Shown piece by piece: positions 34,564-45,698 of a stretch of DNA of 64,000 bases (the first letter of the stretch is position 1; the number at the start of each line of letters is the position of its first letter). The stretch spans positions 62,001 to 126,000 of the forward strand of contig WWBZ02000015.1 of the NCBI GenBank assembly GCA_011503125.2. The letters run 5' to 3'. The position numbers and the translations under genes were made by a program. The notes under the pieces are model-generated. The model was given only the letters and a program-made list of their open reading frames with translations. It searched no databases and had not been told where the DNA came from. The DNA is from Botryosphaeria dothidea (lineage: Eukaryota > Ascomycota > Dothideomycetes > Botryosphaeriales > Botryosphaeriaceae).

Positions 34564-37500
34564 ATAGATAAATTTATTTCTTCCCGATATAGTTCCCTTA
34601 CGGGTCTATACGGGGCTGGCTATCTATAGTTATTTTACACGAGGGAGAAAACCTTTTCGCCTAGTAAAAACCCCTCCTCTCTCTCTAGGCATGCTATCCT
34701 ATACTAGTTCTTATTTTTCCTTCTTACTAGTAGCGGCTACTATAGTAGCCCTATATTTACCTACTAGACCTATCTCTTTAGTCCTTATCCTCGTAGTTAT
34801 CCGGATCCTAGTAGTCCTAGTGGTCCTAGTTATCCTCCTAGTTCCTCTTTCTAGTTATCTTCCTATATTAGTTTTCTTACTAGGCTAAATTACTTAAGCA
34901 GCCCTAGGCGTAAGAACTAGTCTATTACTACTTTAATCTCCTTCTTTATTAAGAGAAGGGAGTAGTAGTCCGTAGTCCCTACTCTTTAGAGTATCTATAC
35001 CCTACTCTATTAGAAGTAGGGGTAGAAGAGGAGGATATGCTTTGGGGTTTATCTATGCTAGCCGTATGGATAGGTAGGACTAGGGTGCCCTAGCACCTTG
35101 CGCCTTGAGAGGAAGTCCTCTAGTCTAATATACTCTATACGTAGTAGGGTGGCGAGTGTACTCTATGGCTTGGATAGTTCGCTGTAGATTTATCTAATTT
35201 TTAGGTTCTACTATATGCTTTAGGCTACTAGCTTATCTTATCTTCCCTAGCTAGTAGACTTTATCTATCTCTCCTTCTACTTATTCCTATATACTATACG
35301 TAGCTTCGTTCGCTCCGGGAGACTCTAGTAGGTAGAGGGGTAGTAGTTAAGAAGTAAGTTTGCCTTTTTTCTAAGTAGGGTTCTTCTAGTAGGGCTAGTG
35401 GCGCCTCTAGTACTTAGAGTAGCCCGAGCTATCTATTTAATACTCTAGCAAGTTTCCTCTACTACTATCGCGACTAGGCTATTCCTAGCTCTAATAGCCT
35501 AGGCTAGTACTAGTTCGTCTAGGTATAGTAAGAGTGGGGGAATCCCTATCTTATACTCCGAGGTTTATATACTAGTTAACTTATACGCCCCTGAGATAGT
35601 GCGTAGGCACTAGTTTTAGATCTTCTTTAGTGGCTGGATAGTTATTTTTCTCTACCCTAGGATTCCCTCTGGGGTATACTATACCCCACAGCCGTAGGTA
35701 AGGACTAGCCTTACTACGGCCGTATAGATATAACGGGCTTTAGTAAATAAGGCTCCCTAGGTAGACGCCGCGAGTCTAGAGAGAGATATATACTATTTAA
35801 TTGCCTTAGCTCCTGTTTCCCTAATATAGGGTCCCTATCTAAGCTTATTATCTACGTGAACTCCTAGAATCTTAATTATAGGCTCTAGGCATCTAGTAAA
35901 TCCAGGGATACGGATCCCTACTACTATATTAAATCTCCTTAGTTTCCTTGTAAAATAAATAAGGTAATACTTGTCGGGCGAGAAAGCTAACCCGTGGGTA
36001 GCTGCCTAGTGCTCGCAAATTTAATATACTCCCTCTAGTATCCTATAGTTCTATTCTATAGATCTACTAAAGGTTAGAATATTAGTATTATCGACGAATC
36101 TAAGGGGGAAGGTATTACCCCTACGTAGCTGTGTAAGTAGGTTAGATATAAAGAATAGGTAGAGTATCGGCGATAGTGAGGATCCCTAGGGAATCCCGGT
36201 TAAGGTCTAGATTAGTAGACTAGTAAAGTCTCCGAAGGATAGCTGAGTGGTACGGTCCTATAGAAAGGATCGGGTGAATCTTTCTATCTATTCTAGGAGT
36301 TTTGCCATCCTTATATTGTAGAGAAGCCTTCTATAAGATACGTAGTTATATACTCCCGAGATATCTAGGCTAAGGACTAAAGCTACTAGCCCTAGGTCTT
36401 ATGCCTAGATAGTATAGATCTATTCTATAAGTAGGTTAAGAGCTACTACTACGGATCTATTTCTCCTAGCTCCTATCTATATATTAGGGAGCAGGTCGTA
36501 TGCTTTAGTAGCCTAGGAGATTCTATCTGCTATAATCCTCTTAAGTAGCTTCCCTAGCGTATTGAGTAGGGCAATCGGCCTAAATGATTTGGCTTTAGTA
36601 TAGTTATCCCTCTATGGTTTCCTAAGGACTACGGTAATAGAGCTTTTAAACTGCCTAGGGTGGTATCTAAGTACGAGGTATCCCTAGAAGAGCCTGGTGA
36701 GGGGTCCCCTTAGTGTCTCAGCGCATTGCTTTAGGAACCTATTAGTAATCTTGTCTGGGCCTAGTGCCTTGTCTGGGGGAAGCTTCTTGATGGTGTGGAG
36801 GACCTGCTCTTTAGTAAGGTCTTAGGGAATCTCTACTGGCACTAGGTATATATACCTATCTAGATCTGAGAGGTCGGTGGCCCTAGGAGGTGGGAAGAAC
36901 TGGTTGGTAAGGATTTCTGCCTTAGACTAGTTATCGTAATGTAGTTATTCATCTGCTCCCTGGAGGGGTGGGAACTGAGGTGGGGCTGGAGGTTCTAGTG
37001 CCCTTATTCTTGCCTACTTTGAGAGCTTCCAGAGTATAGATGGGTCCGAAGTAATCTTAGCTACTATTCTGCGCCATGCTTTTGTTCTATCTCTTCTAAT
37101 CTACCTCTTCTTGCTATTAGCAATAGTTTAGTATACTACCTAGTCCTCCTCCCTCCCTATAGCCGTCCACTTCCTTCTAGCTACTCTAGCCTAGTATACT
37201 AGGTCCGAACACTCTTTTGTCTATTGTATAGAGGCCTAGGGCGAGGGTCTCGCTACTAGGATAGTCTCCTAGATTATCCTTTAGATGGCCTCCTAGAGTA
37301 GTATAGTAAAGTAATCTAGGTCTATTTTAGTGTTAAGAGGGGTTGCTTTAAGATGTTCGAGCTTTAATTAGAGTATATTATTAGTTCTCTTCTAGTCTAC
37401 TTTCTTCTACTAGGGCCTTAGGGGGCGTAGTTCTACGGGGGTAGGAGAAAGATTAAGTATAGTAAGGATAGGTAGGTGGTTAGAGGATGATTCGAGCTCC

Positions 37501-39699
37501 TAGCTAACTCTATAGCTAAGGATTCTCTCCTCTAGCCACCGTAATATAAAGATAAGGTCTAGAGTACTCTCGCTGCTACTATCTCGTCTAGTAATAGTGC
37601 CCCTTAGAAGGGCTAGGTTAAGATTAGCTGCGGTAGCTATCTTAATTAAGTTATCCGCTAGGGTATAGTATATTAGGAAGGTTATACCTTCCTAGATAGG
37701 ATGGTAGAGGTTAAAGTCCCCTAGGAGAATATACTCTCCTAGTTTTCTAAGAACTTCCGGTAGAAGAGATAGAGTTTCTAGCGCTATACTAGTATAAGAG
37801 GCTAGCGGGGGATTATAGTAGTTATAGATGTAGATTATATATGTCCTAGTAATAAGGGATAGTATAATAAGATCTGGTAAATAGACTGTTGCTTACTAGG
37901 AGTCGGGGCTAATAGCCTTACTTATAAAGAAGTAGGTTCTTGCTACTCCCTCCTAGGGAAAAACTGTATAGTAGGTAGGGTGTCTTACTATTATCTTGAC
38001 CCTCGGGTTCCTCTAAGGTTCCTAGATAGCTAGGATATAGTAGATCTTTAGGTCTACTTCCTTGAAGAGCGGGAGTATTACCCTATCCTTACTCTTATAG
38101 ACGTTATACTATATAATAGAGAGAGAGCCTATGTCTAATATTAACTTTCTTCTATCTCTAGGTCCGGCTATAAGGGGGCTAGTGGTATAGGCTGTAAGGA
38201 GAGAGTTCCCGCGGGCTCCTCTAAGGCGTGTTGTAAGCTATTAAGTCCGGTAAACCTTATTTAGTTAGGAGGCGGGGGGCGGCTTAAGTCTCTTGGCCTG
38301 CCTAGTCCCCTCTTAACCGGCTCCTCCTCCCTAATCCTCTTCCTTAGTCTAACGGTTAACTAGTTAGTTTAAGGCTATGTTTTAGTTATTAGGGGTCCTT
38401 CCCGGTGCCTTTCTAGTGCTACTAGACGGGCCTAGGCGGTCTTAGCATAGTAGGCTCTACGTGCTAGGTAGGAGTTGCTCCAGGCTGTGTGCTTTTAAGA
38501 GTAGTTTACGCACTATATACTTTCCTTAGGGTAGTCCCTAGTATTATATGCCTTACTACACTATCCGTACTTTTTCTCCTTTTTATAATAGTTAGTAATA
38601 TATCCGTAGGCCTAGCACTTAAAACACTGGGTTACTATAAAGGCTACGTTATAGTACTACGCTATATAGATAGTAAAGTTAATAATAAGCCCCTTATTAA
38701 TAATCTAGTTGGCGGTTTCGGGGTTTATAGTGCTAAGGATGATGGCCGAGTGAGTTTTCCCCTCTGGGAGCTTCCTCTTTAGCTAGGCTAGCTTACTAAT
38801 ACGTAGTCCTAGGTATAGAGATAGGTTCTACTCCTAGATGGTTTAGATGGTTTAGGGGTCTATAGTGTCGATTCCTTCTCGAGGGACGTTGTGTACTAGT
38901 ACTAAGTATAGCTACTAGTTAGGCCTAACTTCTTTTCCTAGTCCTGTAGTCTATTCCTAGTCCTAGAGAAGGGCTATTCTAGTTGCTTTATCCGGTATAA
39001 AGATCTTAACGTCTCTACTGGGGAGCTTCTTAGTAGTAAGTACTTTCTTACACGCCTAGCTTTTTCCTACCTAGATCTTTCTAATAATTGCCTTATTTAA
39101 GAGCTTAGCTATTTCTTATCTATTTACTATCTCTAGGAAGTAGAGGGTAAGTTTAGTGGTGGCTGGGGGGGTAGGGGGCTTCGGGGCTGCTTGGGCTATA
39201 ATTTATGCCCAGCTGCGAGTATTGGGTGTAGGTATAGAGGTAGCCTAGATACGGTTGACTGTCTTTTGGACCTGTTGGACCTCTTTGAGGATGTCCTTAA
39301 GGCCTGGCTCCTTAGTGGCTGCCTTCTAGTAGATAGTAATATGATCCTGGAAGATTGTCTTGGCAATGTCGAGAAAATTTTTTACCTAGCTGGAGAGGAC
39401 TAAAGGGAGGCTAGCGGATGTTTGTAGGGCTTGGAGGAGGGTGTCTGCTGTTTTTGAGGCTCTCTTAACGTATTCTACGCTGTACTGGGTGCTCTACGGT
39501 TTCTTAAGGGTATATTAGGGCTAGGTAGAGGTAGTTACTGGGGGAGGCTGTTCGCCTCTTCCTGTGTCCTCTATATTAACTACTTCGCGGCTGCAGTTGT
39601 CTTAAGTACTATTTTAGAACTCGCGAAGCCTAGGAGAGTCCCTAGGGCCCTCTCCCGGCGCCGTAGCTTGGGGTCGATTTTTTGGTGTGGTTATGTTTT
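34564..39699 (-). mobile_element. Full-length-size LINE nested in Copia, partly RIPed
   Basis: 5,136 bp between perfect 15-bp duplications TTCCGCTAAGTATAG (34549-34563 and 39700-39714). On the minus strand it begins with a gag-like ORF1 region at about 38.3-39.7 kb (CFKC near 38.6 kb), continues with endonuclease at about 37.4-38.2 kb and reverse transcriptase at about 36.0-36.9 kb (SLSPILYLFFISNLL and FVDN for FVDD), and ends at 34564 in a short (ATCT)n tail. CA and TG are reduced but common enough to show it arrived after the surrounding Copia was RIPed. Small plus-strand frames at 34.7, 38.5 and 39.2 kb are antisense shadows. Its 3' end resembles that of the SINEs in this window. Confidence 0.82.
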
Positions 39700-40591
39700 T
39701 TCCGCTAAGTATAGCTATAAAGGCTACGTAGCTTCTCTTAATTAGCTTAGAATTAACGAGCTTATTTAGGCGTATATATTGCCGAAATTTCTCCGTAATT
39801 ATATAGAAATCTAGTTCTATATTGTCGTTAAGCATAGATAGCTCCTAAAAGTTAGCGAAATAAGAGAAAATAGGCTTAATAGCTAAGAGAAAGTCTCGTA
39901 CGGGCTTAGACCCTTAAACCTCCGCGAGATTCTAAGCCTTAGCTCTAGAATAGAGCCGTTCCTATTATTAAATCTAAGACTCGATTTCCTAGGTTTTCGG
40001 AGTAACCCGAAGGTTCTAATATTATTATTTAAGCTCTAGGGTTCTAGTAGCGTCCGTTAGTACTAGACGTTATCTAAGTATCTAAAGAAGGTTCTATAGA
40101 TGCGAAGGCTTATCCGTAATATACGTAAGAAGGTTAACTAAGATTAACTTCTAAATATAGATAGTTAGGTCTATAATTACTTTCTAATAGGTATTATAGT
40201 TAGAAATATCGTTACGATACTTAGCGTTATAGACGGTAAAGACGTTCTTATCCGTAGTAAGGTTACCGTTATTATTAACTTAAAAGATAGGTACGGTTAG
40301 CTTAACCGGTTATACTAGTTTAGATTAAGTATCTAGATTAATAAGGTTCTAGATCTTTAGGAACTTAGCGCGGAACTTAACTAAGTATAGCTAATTATTC
40401 TAGTCCGAAGGCTTAGCTAAAATAGCCTTAGTTAATAAGAAACTTATCGTAGAAGGTCGAGATAATATTATTATTAAGGCTAGAAATAAGCTTCTAGCCG
40501 TACTAAGAGGGGCTAATAGATAAAGATAAAAGAGGCTATACTAGGTATAGAATAAGTGCACGTAAAAGAGTACGTAATCTAGGCTTATAAC

Positions 40592-40882
40592 TATTATAGT
40601 TCCCTCGGGAACTTACTAAATACGTAGTATATTCTTACGTATCTAGGGAGAAAAAACGAAGATATAGAAGACTCTAATTTCTAAAGGTAGTAACTACGGT
40701 AGCTTAAATATATAACTATTAGGTATAAATTAGGTAGAGTTAAGGTAGTAATTAGGTAGATATTAGATAGTAATCGGGTAGAAATATCGTGCTTAGAGCA
40801 CGTTAGGTAGTAGTTAGATATTATCGCTTAGTATAGATTAGTTTAGATATATCTAATTAGTATTAATACCTAAACCGTTATA
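40592..40882 (-). repeat. Copia 5' LTR (291 bp)
   Basis: Pairs with 30334-30624. It retains a few TG/CA sites that the other LTR has lost (for example GTGCTTAGAGCACG), so the two LTRs differ by RIP-type changes. Confidence 0.82.
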
Positions 40883-40887
40883 TAATT

Positions 40888-43651
40888 TCTAGAAGTTTAT
40901 AGATAGAAAGAAGATATATAGGAGAGAAGAACGTCTTGCCTAGCTACTAAAGGAATACTACTAGATTAAAGAACTCTAGAATAAAATAGAAGCGGATATA
41001 CTCTCTTCTTACTAGAAAGAAGACTATAAAATTAAGCTTAAATCTAACTATAAACCTCCTTATATAAAAAGCTACCGTCTAATATCTTAATAGGAAAACG
41101 AAGCGGTTAAGAAGTATATTAACGAATATCTTAGAAAAGAGTTTATTCGCCCTAGCTCTTCGGACTATACTATACCTCTACTTATTATTAGAAAGCTAAA
41201 AGAAGAACTTAGGATCTATATTAACTATAGAGCTTTAAACGCTATTACTAAGAAGAATCGATATCTAATTCTATATATTAATAAAACTCTTACCTAGCTT
41301 AGTAAGGCTAAGATCTTTACTAAACTTAACGTTATCTATACTTTTAACCGGATCCGAATTAAGAAAGGCTATAAGTATCTTACCGCTTTTAATACTCGCT
41401 TTAGTTAGTACGAATACCTAGTTATATTCTTTAGGCTCTATAATACGCTAGGCACCTTTTAGAGCTATATTAATAATTCTATACTTAAATACCTAGATAA
41501 GTTTTATATAGCGTACCTAGATAATATTCTTATCTATAGTAAAAAGAAGGAGGAATACGCTAAAAACGTTAATAAAGTCCTCTAACGACTAAAGGACCGT
41601 AGTCTTTAACTCGACCTTAATAAATACGAGTTTAATATTAGATTAGTTAAATACCTTAGCCTTATTATAAGTATAAACGGAATCGAAATAGACCTAGAAA
41701 AAGTCTCTACTATTATTAATTAGGAGGTACTAACGTTAGTAAAGGATATATAAGCCTTTCTTAGCTTTATAAATTTCTACCGCCGCTTTATTAAGAACTT
41801 CTCCTATATAGCACGCCCTCTTACTAAGATAATAAAAGGAGAATACTTTATAACTAGAAATAGGAAACGTAAGATAAGATACTAGGACTTTATATAGGAT
41901 AATAAGAAATAAACCGCCTTTAATTAGCTATAAGCCGCATTTACCTCTATACCTATCCTCGTATATTTCGACTCTAAAAAGAAAATATAGGTTAAAACGG
42001 ATATCTTAGATTTTATTAGTATAGATATTCTATCTTAGATACACGATAGAGTACTTAAACTAGTTATATACTTCTCTAAGAAAATATCCTTAACTAAGTA
42101 TAACTATATAATCTACGATAAAGAGCTACTCGCTATTATTCGCTTCTTTAAGACTTAGAAACTAGAACTTATAAGTACTTCTATAGATAAGCCTATTAAG
42201 GTGCTTACGGATTATAAGAACCTAGAGTATTTTATAATAACTAAGTAACTAACTAGCCGTTAAGCCCGCTAGGCTAAATTTCTATCCGCCTTTAACTTTA
42301 TTATCTTCTACCGGCTAGGTAAATAAGAAGAGAAGTTAGACTCGCTTATAAGGAGAACGTAGGACCTACCGTAAGAAATTAACGACCTAAGAAAGTAATA
42401 CCGGTTCTAATAAGTACTTCGGGACTTAAACCTAGAACCTAATATAAAGATTACTATTAATTCTATTCTTTTTACTACTAATAACCTAAAGAAGGAGGAG
42501 TTAGACTCTTAAGAGCCGGAAGATAACTAGACCTAGGAAATCTATAAAGCCCGGAAAATCTAGAAAGCTATATAGAAAGACCTCGATATACTTATTAGCG
42601 AAGTCTACGAGAAGAATAGAGTAATCTAGAACCTTCGTAGAAGTATTAATATAGAAGATAGACGTATACTAAGCTACTTAATTAGGAAGGGCTATAAGAA
42701 AAATATTTAGAACTTCTTAGTAAAAGATAATTAGATATAGCTAAAAGACGCGCTTATTATCCTAGACTACTAACTACTACGCCTACGCCTTCTAAAGAAT
42801 TACTATAAAAAACTACTTATAGAATACCTAGAATCTAAGGCTATATATAGAAAGCTTATAGAAAACTACTAGTAGGCTAGATAAAGAAAAGATATTACTC
42901 GTTTCTATAAGAACTATTACTACTACCGCCGCTATAAGCTATACTTAGAATAAAAGTAAGGACTACTAAGACCGCTCTCTATTCTCTAGTAGAAGTAGCT
43001 CTACGTAGTCCTAGACTTTATAGAAAAACTACCGCTATATATTAGAAGGAATTAGAGATACCGATACTACCTAGTTATTATAAACCGTTTAACTAAGAGA
43101 AAGATCTACGAGCTAATAATAACGCTAAGTACTAAAGAAACTATAGAGGCTCTAAACCGCCGCCTCTTTTATATACGAGGTTTTCTAATAGATATCGTCT
43201 CCGACCGAGGTAGCGCTATAAACTCCTATATCTATAGAAGAATTATAGAACGATATAACGTAAAGATTAAAATATTAACTATATTTTATTTCTAGACTAA
43301 TAGCTAGAGCGAAAGCTCTATTAAAGGTCTTAAAAAGTACCTCCGGATATATATTAACTACGCGTAAGATAACTAGGTCGACTTTCTATCTAAAGCTAAA
43401 TTTATAGCTAATACGTATATTAGTATATTAACTAGTATATCGCTATTCTTCGTAGATAACGGATTCTATCTACGTACTAGCTTAGAACCTATAAAAATCT
43501 ACTAGAATACTAGAAAAGTAGAAGTAATTAGGGTAGATCGGTTAGTTAAAAGGTTAAATACTATAAGAAGCTTTCTTTAAGATTAACTAGCCTAGATATA
43601 AGAAGAATAAGCCCGCTATATAGATAAATTCTACTAGCTATATTCTACCTT
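40888..43651 (+). pseudogene. Gypsy copy 2 pol: reverse transcriptase, RNase H, integrase
   Basis: Collinear with 14743-17500 of Gypsy copy 1. AYLDN at about 41.51 kb shows Asn for the second catalytic Asp; RNase H markers DKELLAIIRFF and LTDYKNLEYF follow near 42.1-42.2 kb, and integrase lies up to the SINE. Slightly fewer sites are mutated than in copy 1 in places (CTCGAC kept where copy 1 has CTTAAC and the reverse), showing independent RIP histories. Confidence 0.82.
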
Positions 43652-44266
43652 AGCGGGGTAGTATACTAGTAGAGTATACTTCTACGGTAATCTAGCCTTT
43701 CTAGGATAGTATAGGTTCTAAGTTCGAATCTTAGACCGCTTATCTACTCGTAGTATATACGTCCTATATTAAAAGTATACGTACCCGCGTTCTCTCTAGC
43801 GGTAATAAGGGGAAAAATCTATAGATAGTTAGGGTGGGCTATAAGTAGTATATACGTCCTACTATAAAAGTATACGTACCCGCGTTCTCTCTAGCGGTAA
43901 TAAGGGGGAGAAGAGCTAGCTAGGCGCTTCTAAAAATAAATTTTAAGAGCGCTTTACTAGCGCTTATAAATAGGTAAGCCGGGACTTTTTACGGCTTAGT
44001 CTTAAGATTTATAGTTACCTCTCTCTATAGTTCCTCCCTCTTAGCTACTCTTTCTACTTTAAATACCGCTACCGATATATAGAAAAAACTATACTAAATA
44101 GAGTATTTACGGATACTACTATTATAGATAGAAAAGGTTTTTACCCGGGCTATCCTAAGAAAGTAGCTACGGTTTCCCCTTCTATATACTCTTATAGATA
44201 GCTATAGCTATATAGATCCTTCGGGGAGCTAAATTAGCTTAAAATTAAATTTATCTATCTATCTAT
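43652..44266 (+). mobile_element. SINE copy 2 (long form), RIPed
   Basis: 615-bp insertion between perfect 14-bp duplications CTATATTCTACCTT (43638-43651 and 44267-44280). It has the tRNA-like head with TTCGAAT loop, the doubled internal segment (near 43.75 and 43.85 kb, each containing AAAAGTATACGTACCCGCG) and a (ATCT)n tail. It sits in the Gypsy integrase/chromodomain region. Confidence 0.85.
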
Positions 44267-44280
44267 CTATATTCTACCTT

Positions 44281-44801
44281 CCGTATAGGCGATAAAGTAT
44301 TTATTAACGCCCGAGACTTTAATCTAGAACGGAATAGTAAGTCTCTTTTACTAAAGAACCTTAGTCCGTAGAAAATTACTAGGTTAATTAATAGTAAAGT
44401 ATACGAAGTTACTATACCTCCTTATATATAAGAGAAAGAAATCTTCTCTATATTCTACTCCTAGAAGCTATATCTTATCCTAGATAACCTATATCTAAGT
44501 TAGATCTAGAAGTCTAGCCTAGTATATATAATCTTTAATAAGGACGAGAATAAAACTTATAAGAAGTAAAAAGTACTAGAGATAGTAGACTACCGAAACT
44601 TAAGGTATAGAGTATAGTATAAGATTACCTTTATAGGTAACTAGAACGAGTAGAACTCTAATCCCCTATAGTAATACTAGGGTAACTATAAAAATACTTC
44701 TAATAAAATCCGTAAGTACTACGTATACTATAAGAACGCGCTCGAGTTACCCGAATTTTTTAAGAAGCTTAGTAGACCTCGCTTAGAGAAGAGAAGAGTA
44801 G
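44281..44801 (+). pseudogene. Gypsy copy 2 pol, C-terminal end
   Basis: Continues the integrase tail and the degraded, possibly chromodomain-like part, collinear with about 17507-18031 of Gypsy copy 1. It ends in the purine-rich tract GAGAAGAGAAGAGTAG next to the LTR. Confidence 0.75.
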
Positions 44802-45033
44802 TATTAGGCTTCTTAAGCGCTACTATTCTAGGTAACTAAGTAGATACTTAATAGTAACTAGAGGTTCTAGCTATACTAAGAATAACTCGGTTAGATACTA
44901 AGGCACGGGCCTAGCGCTAAGCGACTAAGTATATTTACCCTTCGCCCTCTCTTTCTAGACTCTCTTTTCTTTCTTCTTATATATAGATTTTTAGTTAAAA
45001 GTAATACTATTATTTCGGCTTTACTACCTTATA
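44802..45033 (+). mobile_element. Gypsy LTR, fourth copy (232 bp): 3' LTR of Gypsy copy 2
   Basis: Starts TATTAGGCTT, ends CTACCTTATA. It is followed at once by a fifth LTR. Confidence 0.82.
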
Positions 45034-45263
45034 TAGGCCTCTTAAGCGCTACTATCCTAGATAACTAGGTAGATACTTAATAGTAACTAGAGGCTCTAGC
45101 TATACTAAGGATAACTCGGTTAGGTACTAGGGCACGGGCCTAGCGCTAGGCGACTAGGTATATTTACCCTTCGCCCTCTTTTGCTAGACTCTCTTATCTT
45201 TTCTCCTTATATATAGATTTTTAGTTAAAAGTAATACTATTATTTCGGCTTTGCTGCCTCATA
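45034..45263 (+). mobile_element. Gypsy LTR, fifth copy (230 bp), least mutated
   Basis: Directly adjoins the fourth LTR head to tail, lacking the first few bases (TAGGCCTC instead of TATTAGGCTT). Its end, TTTGCTGCCTCATA, still has TG and CA where the other four have TACTAYCTTATA, so it shows what the family looked like before RIP. Confidence 0.8.
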
Positions 45264-45698
45264 GCAAGGGATGAACCGCCGGGTATCTACCCGGCGGTCT
45301 TAACGGGAATTACCTAACTTCCGCTAAAGCCATTAGTTAGCAACCTAGTATATAGTCTTTCTTTCTTCTCTTCCCCTTTCTTTTCTCTTTAGTTTACTTT
45401 TCTAAGTAGTCTAATACGAAATGCCTCTTGAGACCAATAGATTACCCTTTCTTATCCGTAATAATCTTGCCGCTATCGCCGCCGCCGCCCCTATTATTAC
45501 TCTCCCACCTACTATAGATGCTCTAGGGCACGGCGTAGCGGAAGCAGCCCGAGTACTTTAGACTAAATAACAAGTGCAATTAACTTAGTATTTTCTACTT
45601 AATTATGTCTTATAAGGTATAGTCACGCTTCTTATATAAACAAGGGAAAAAAGAGAAAAATATAAATAAAGAGGAACCCCTACGCCACGGCCAAATTC
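45264..45698. other. Boundary of the RIP block, with a strong hairpin
   Basis: CA and TG return here within a few bases. ACCGCCGGGTA (45275-45285) and TACCCGGCGGT (45288-45298) are a perfect 11-bp inverted repeat around TC, 12 bp after the last LTR. The remainder, pyrimidine-rich on the plus strand, is probably the 3' flank of the downstream pseudogene. No gene seen. Confidence 0.5.

Larger units (their letters stand above)
30334..40882 (-). mobile_element. Copia LTR retrotransposon, RIP-saturated, with a nested LINE
   Basis: Two 291-bp LTRs (30334-30624 and 40592-40882) flank an internal region, and the 5-bp target duplication TAATT (30329-30333 and 40883-40887) sits in Gypsy copy 2. Coding order on the minus strand is gag at about 39.7-40.5 kb, then, after the nested LINE, integrase near 33-34.5 kb, reverse transcriptase near 31.3-32.4 kb and RNase H near 30.7-31.2 kb. 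Evidence for Copia is integrase before reverse transcriptase, plus FYVDN at about 31.77 kb and LRKVIRIKDIIFNENKFYT near 32.95 kb, a typical Copia integrase end. The second Asp of YVDD is Asn. CA and TG are nearly absent. Confidence 0.82.
26167..45033 (+). mobile_element. Gypsy copy 2, full-length but split by four insertions
   Basis: LTR to LTR (26167-26398 and 44802-45033), with the internal sequence in pieces at about 26399-26419, 26956-29511, 30290-30333, 40888-43637 and 44281-44801. Each gap is filled by another element bounded by duplicated target sequence: a SINE, a truncated LINE, a Copia element and a second SINE. Joining the flanks restores the uninterrupted order seen in Gypsy copy 1. 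Both LTRs are 232 bp. CA and TG are almost gone, so every coding region is dead. Confidence 0.82.

Noticed and set aside
34691..39403. Plus-strand ORFs of 65-97 aa at 34.7, 38.5 and 39.2 kb
   Set aside because: They are antisense shadows inside the minus-strand LINE; they exist only because that LINE keeps some TG.
14173..45033. AT-rich block as a centromere
   Set aside because: Possible in RIP-bearing fungi, but the sequence shows only ordinary nested transposons; CENP-A data would be needed.
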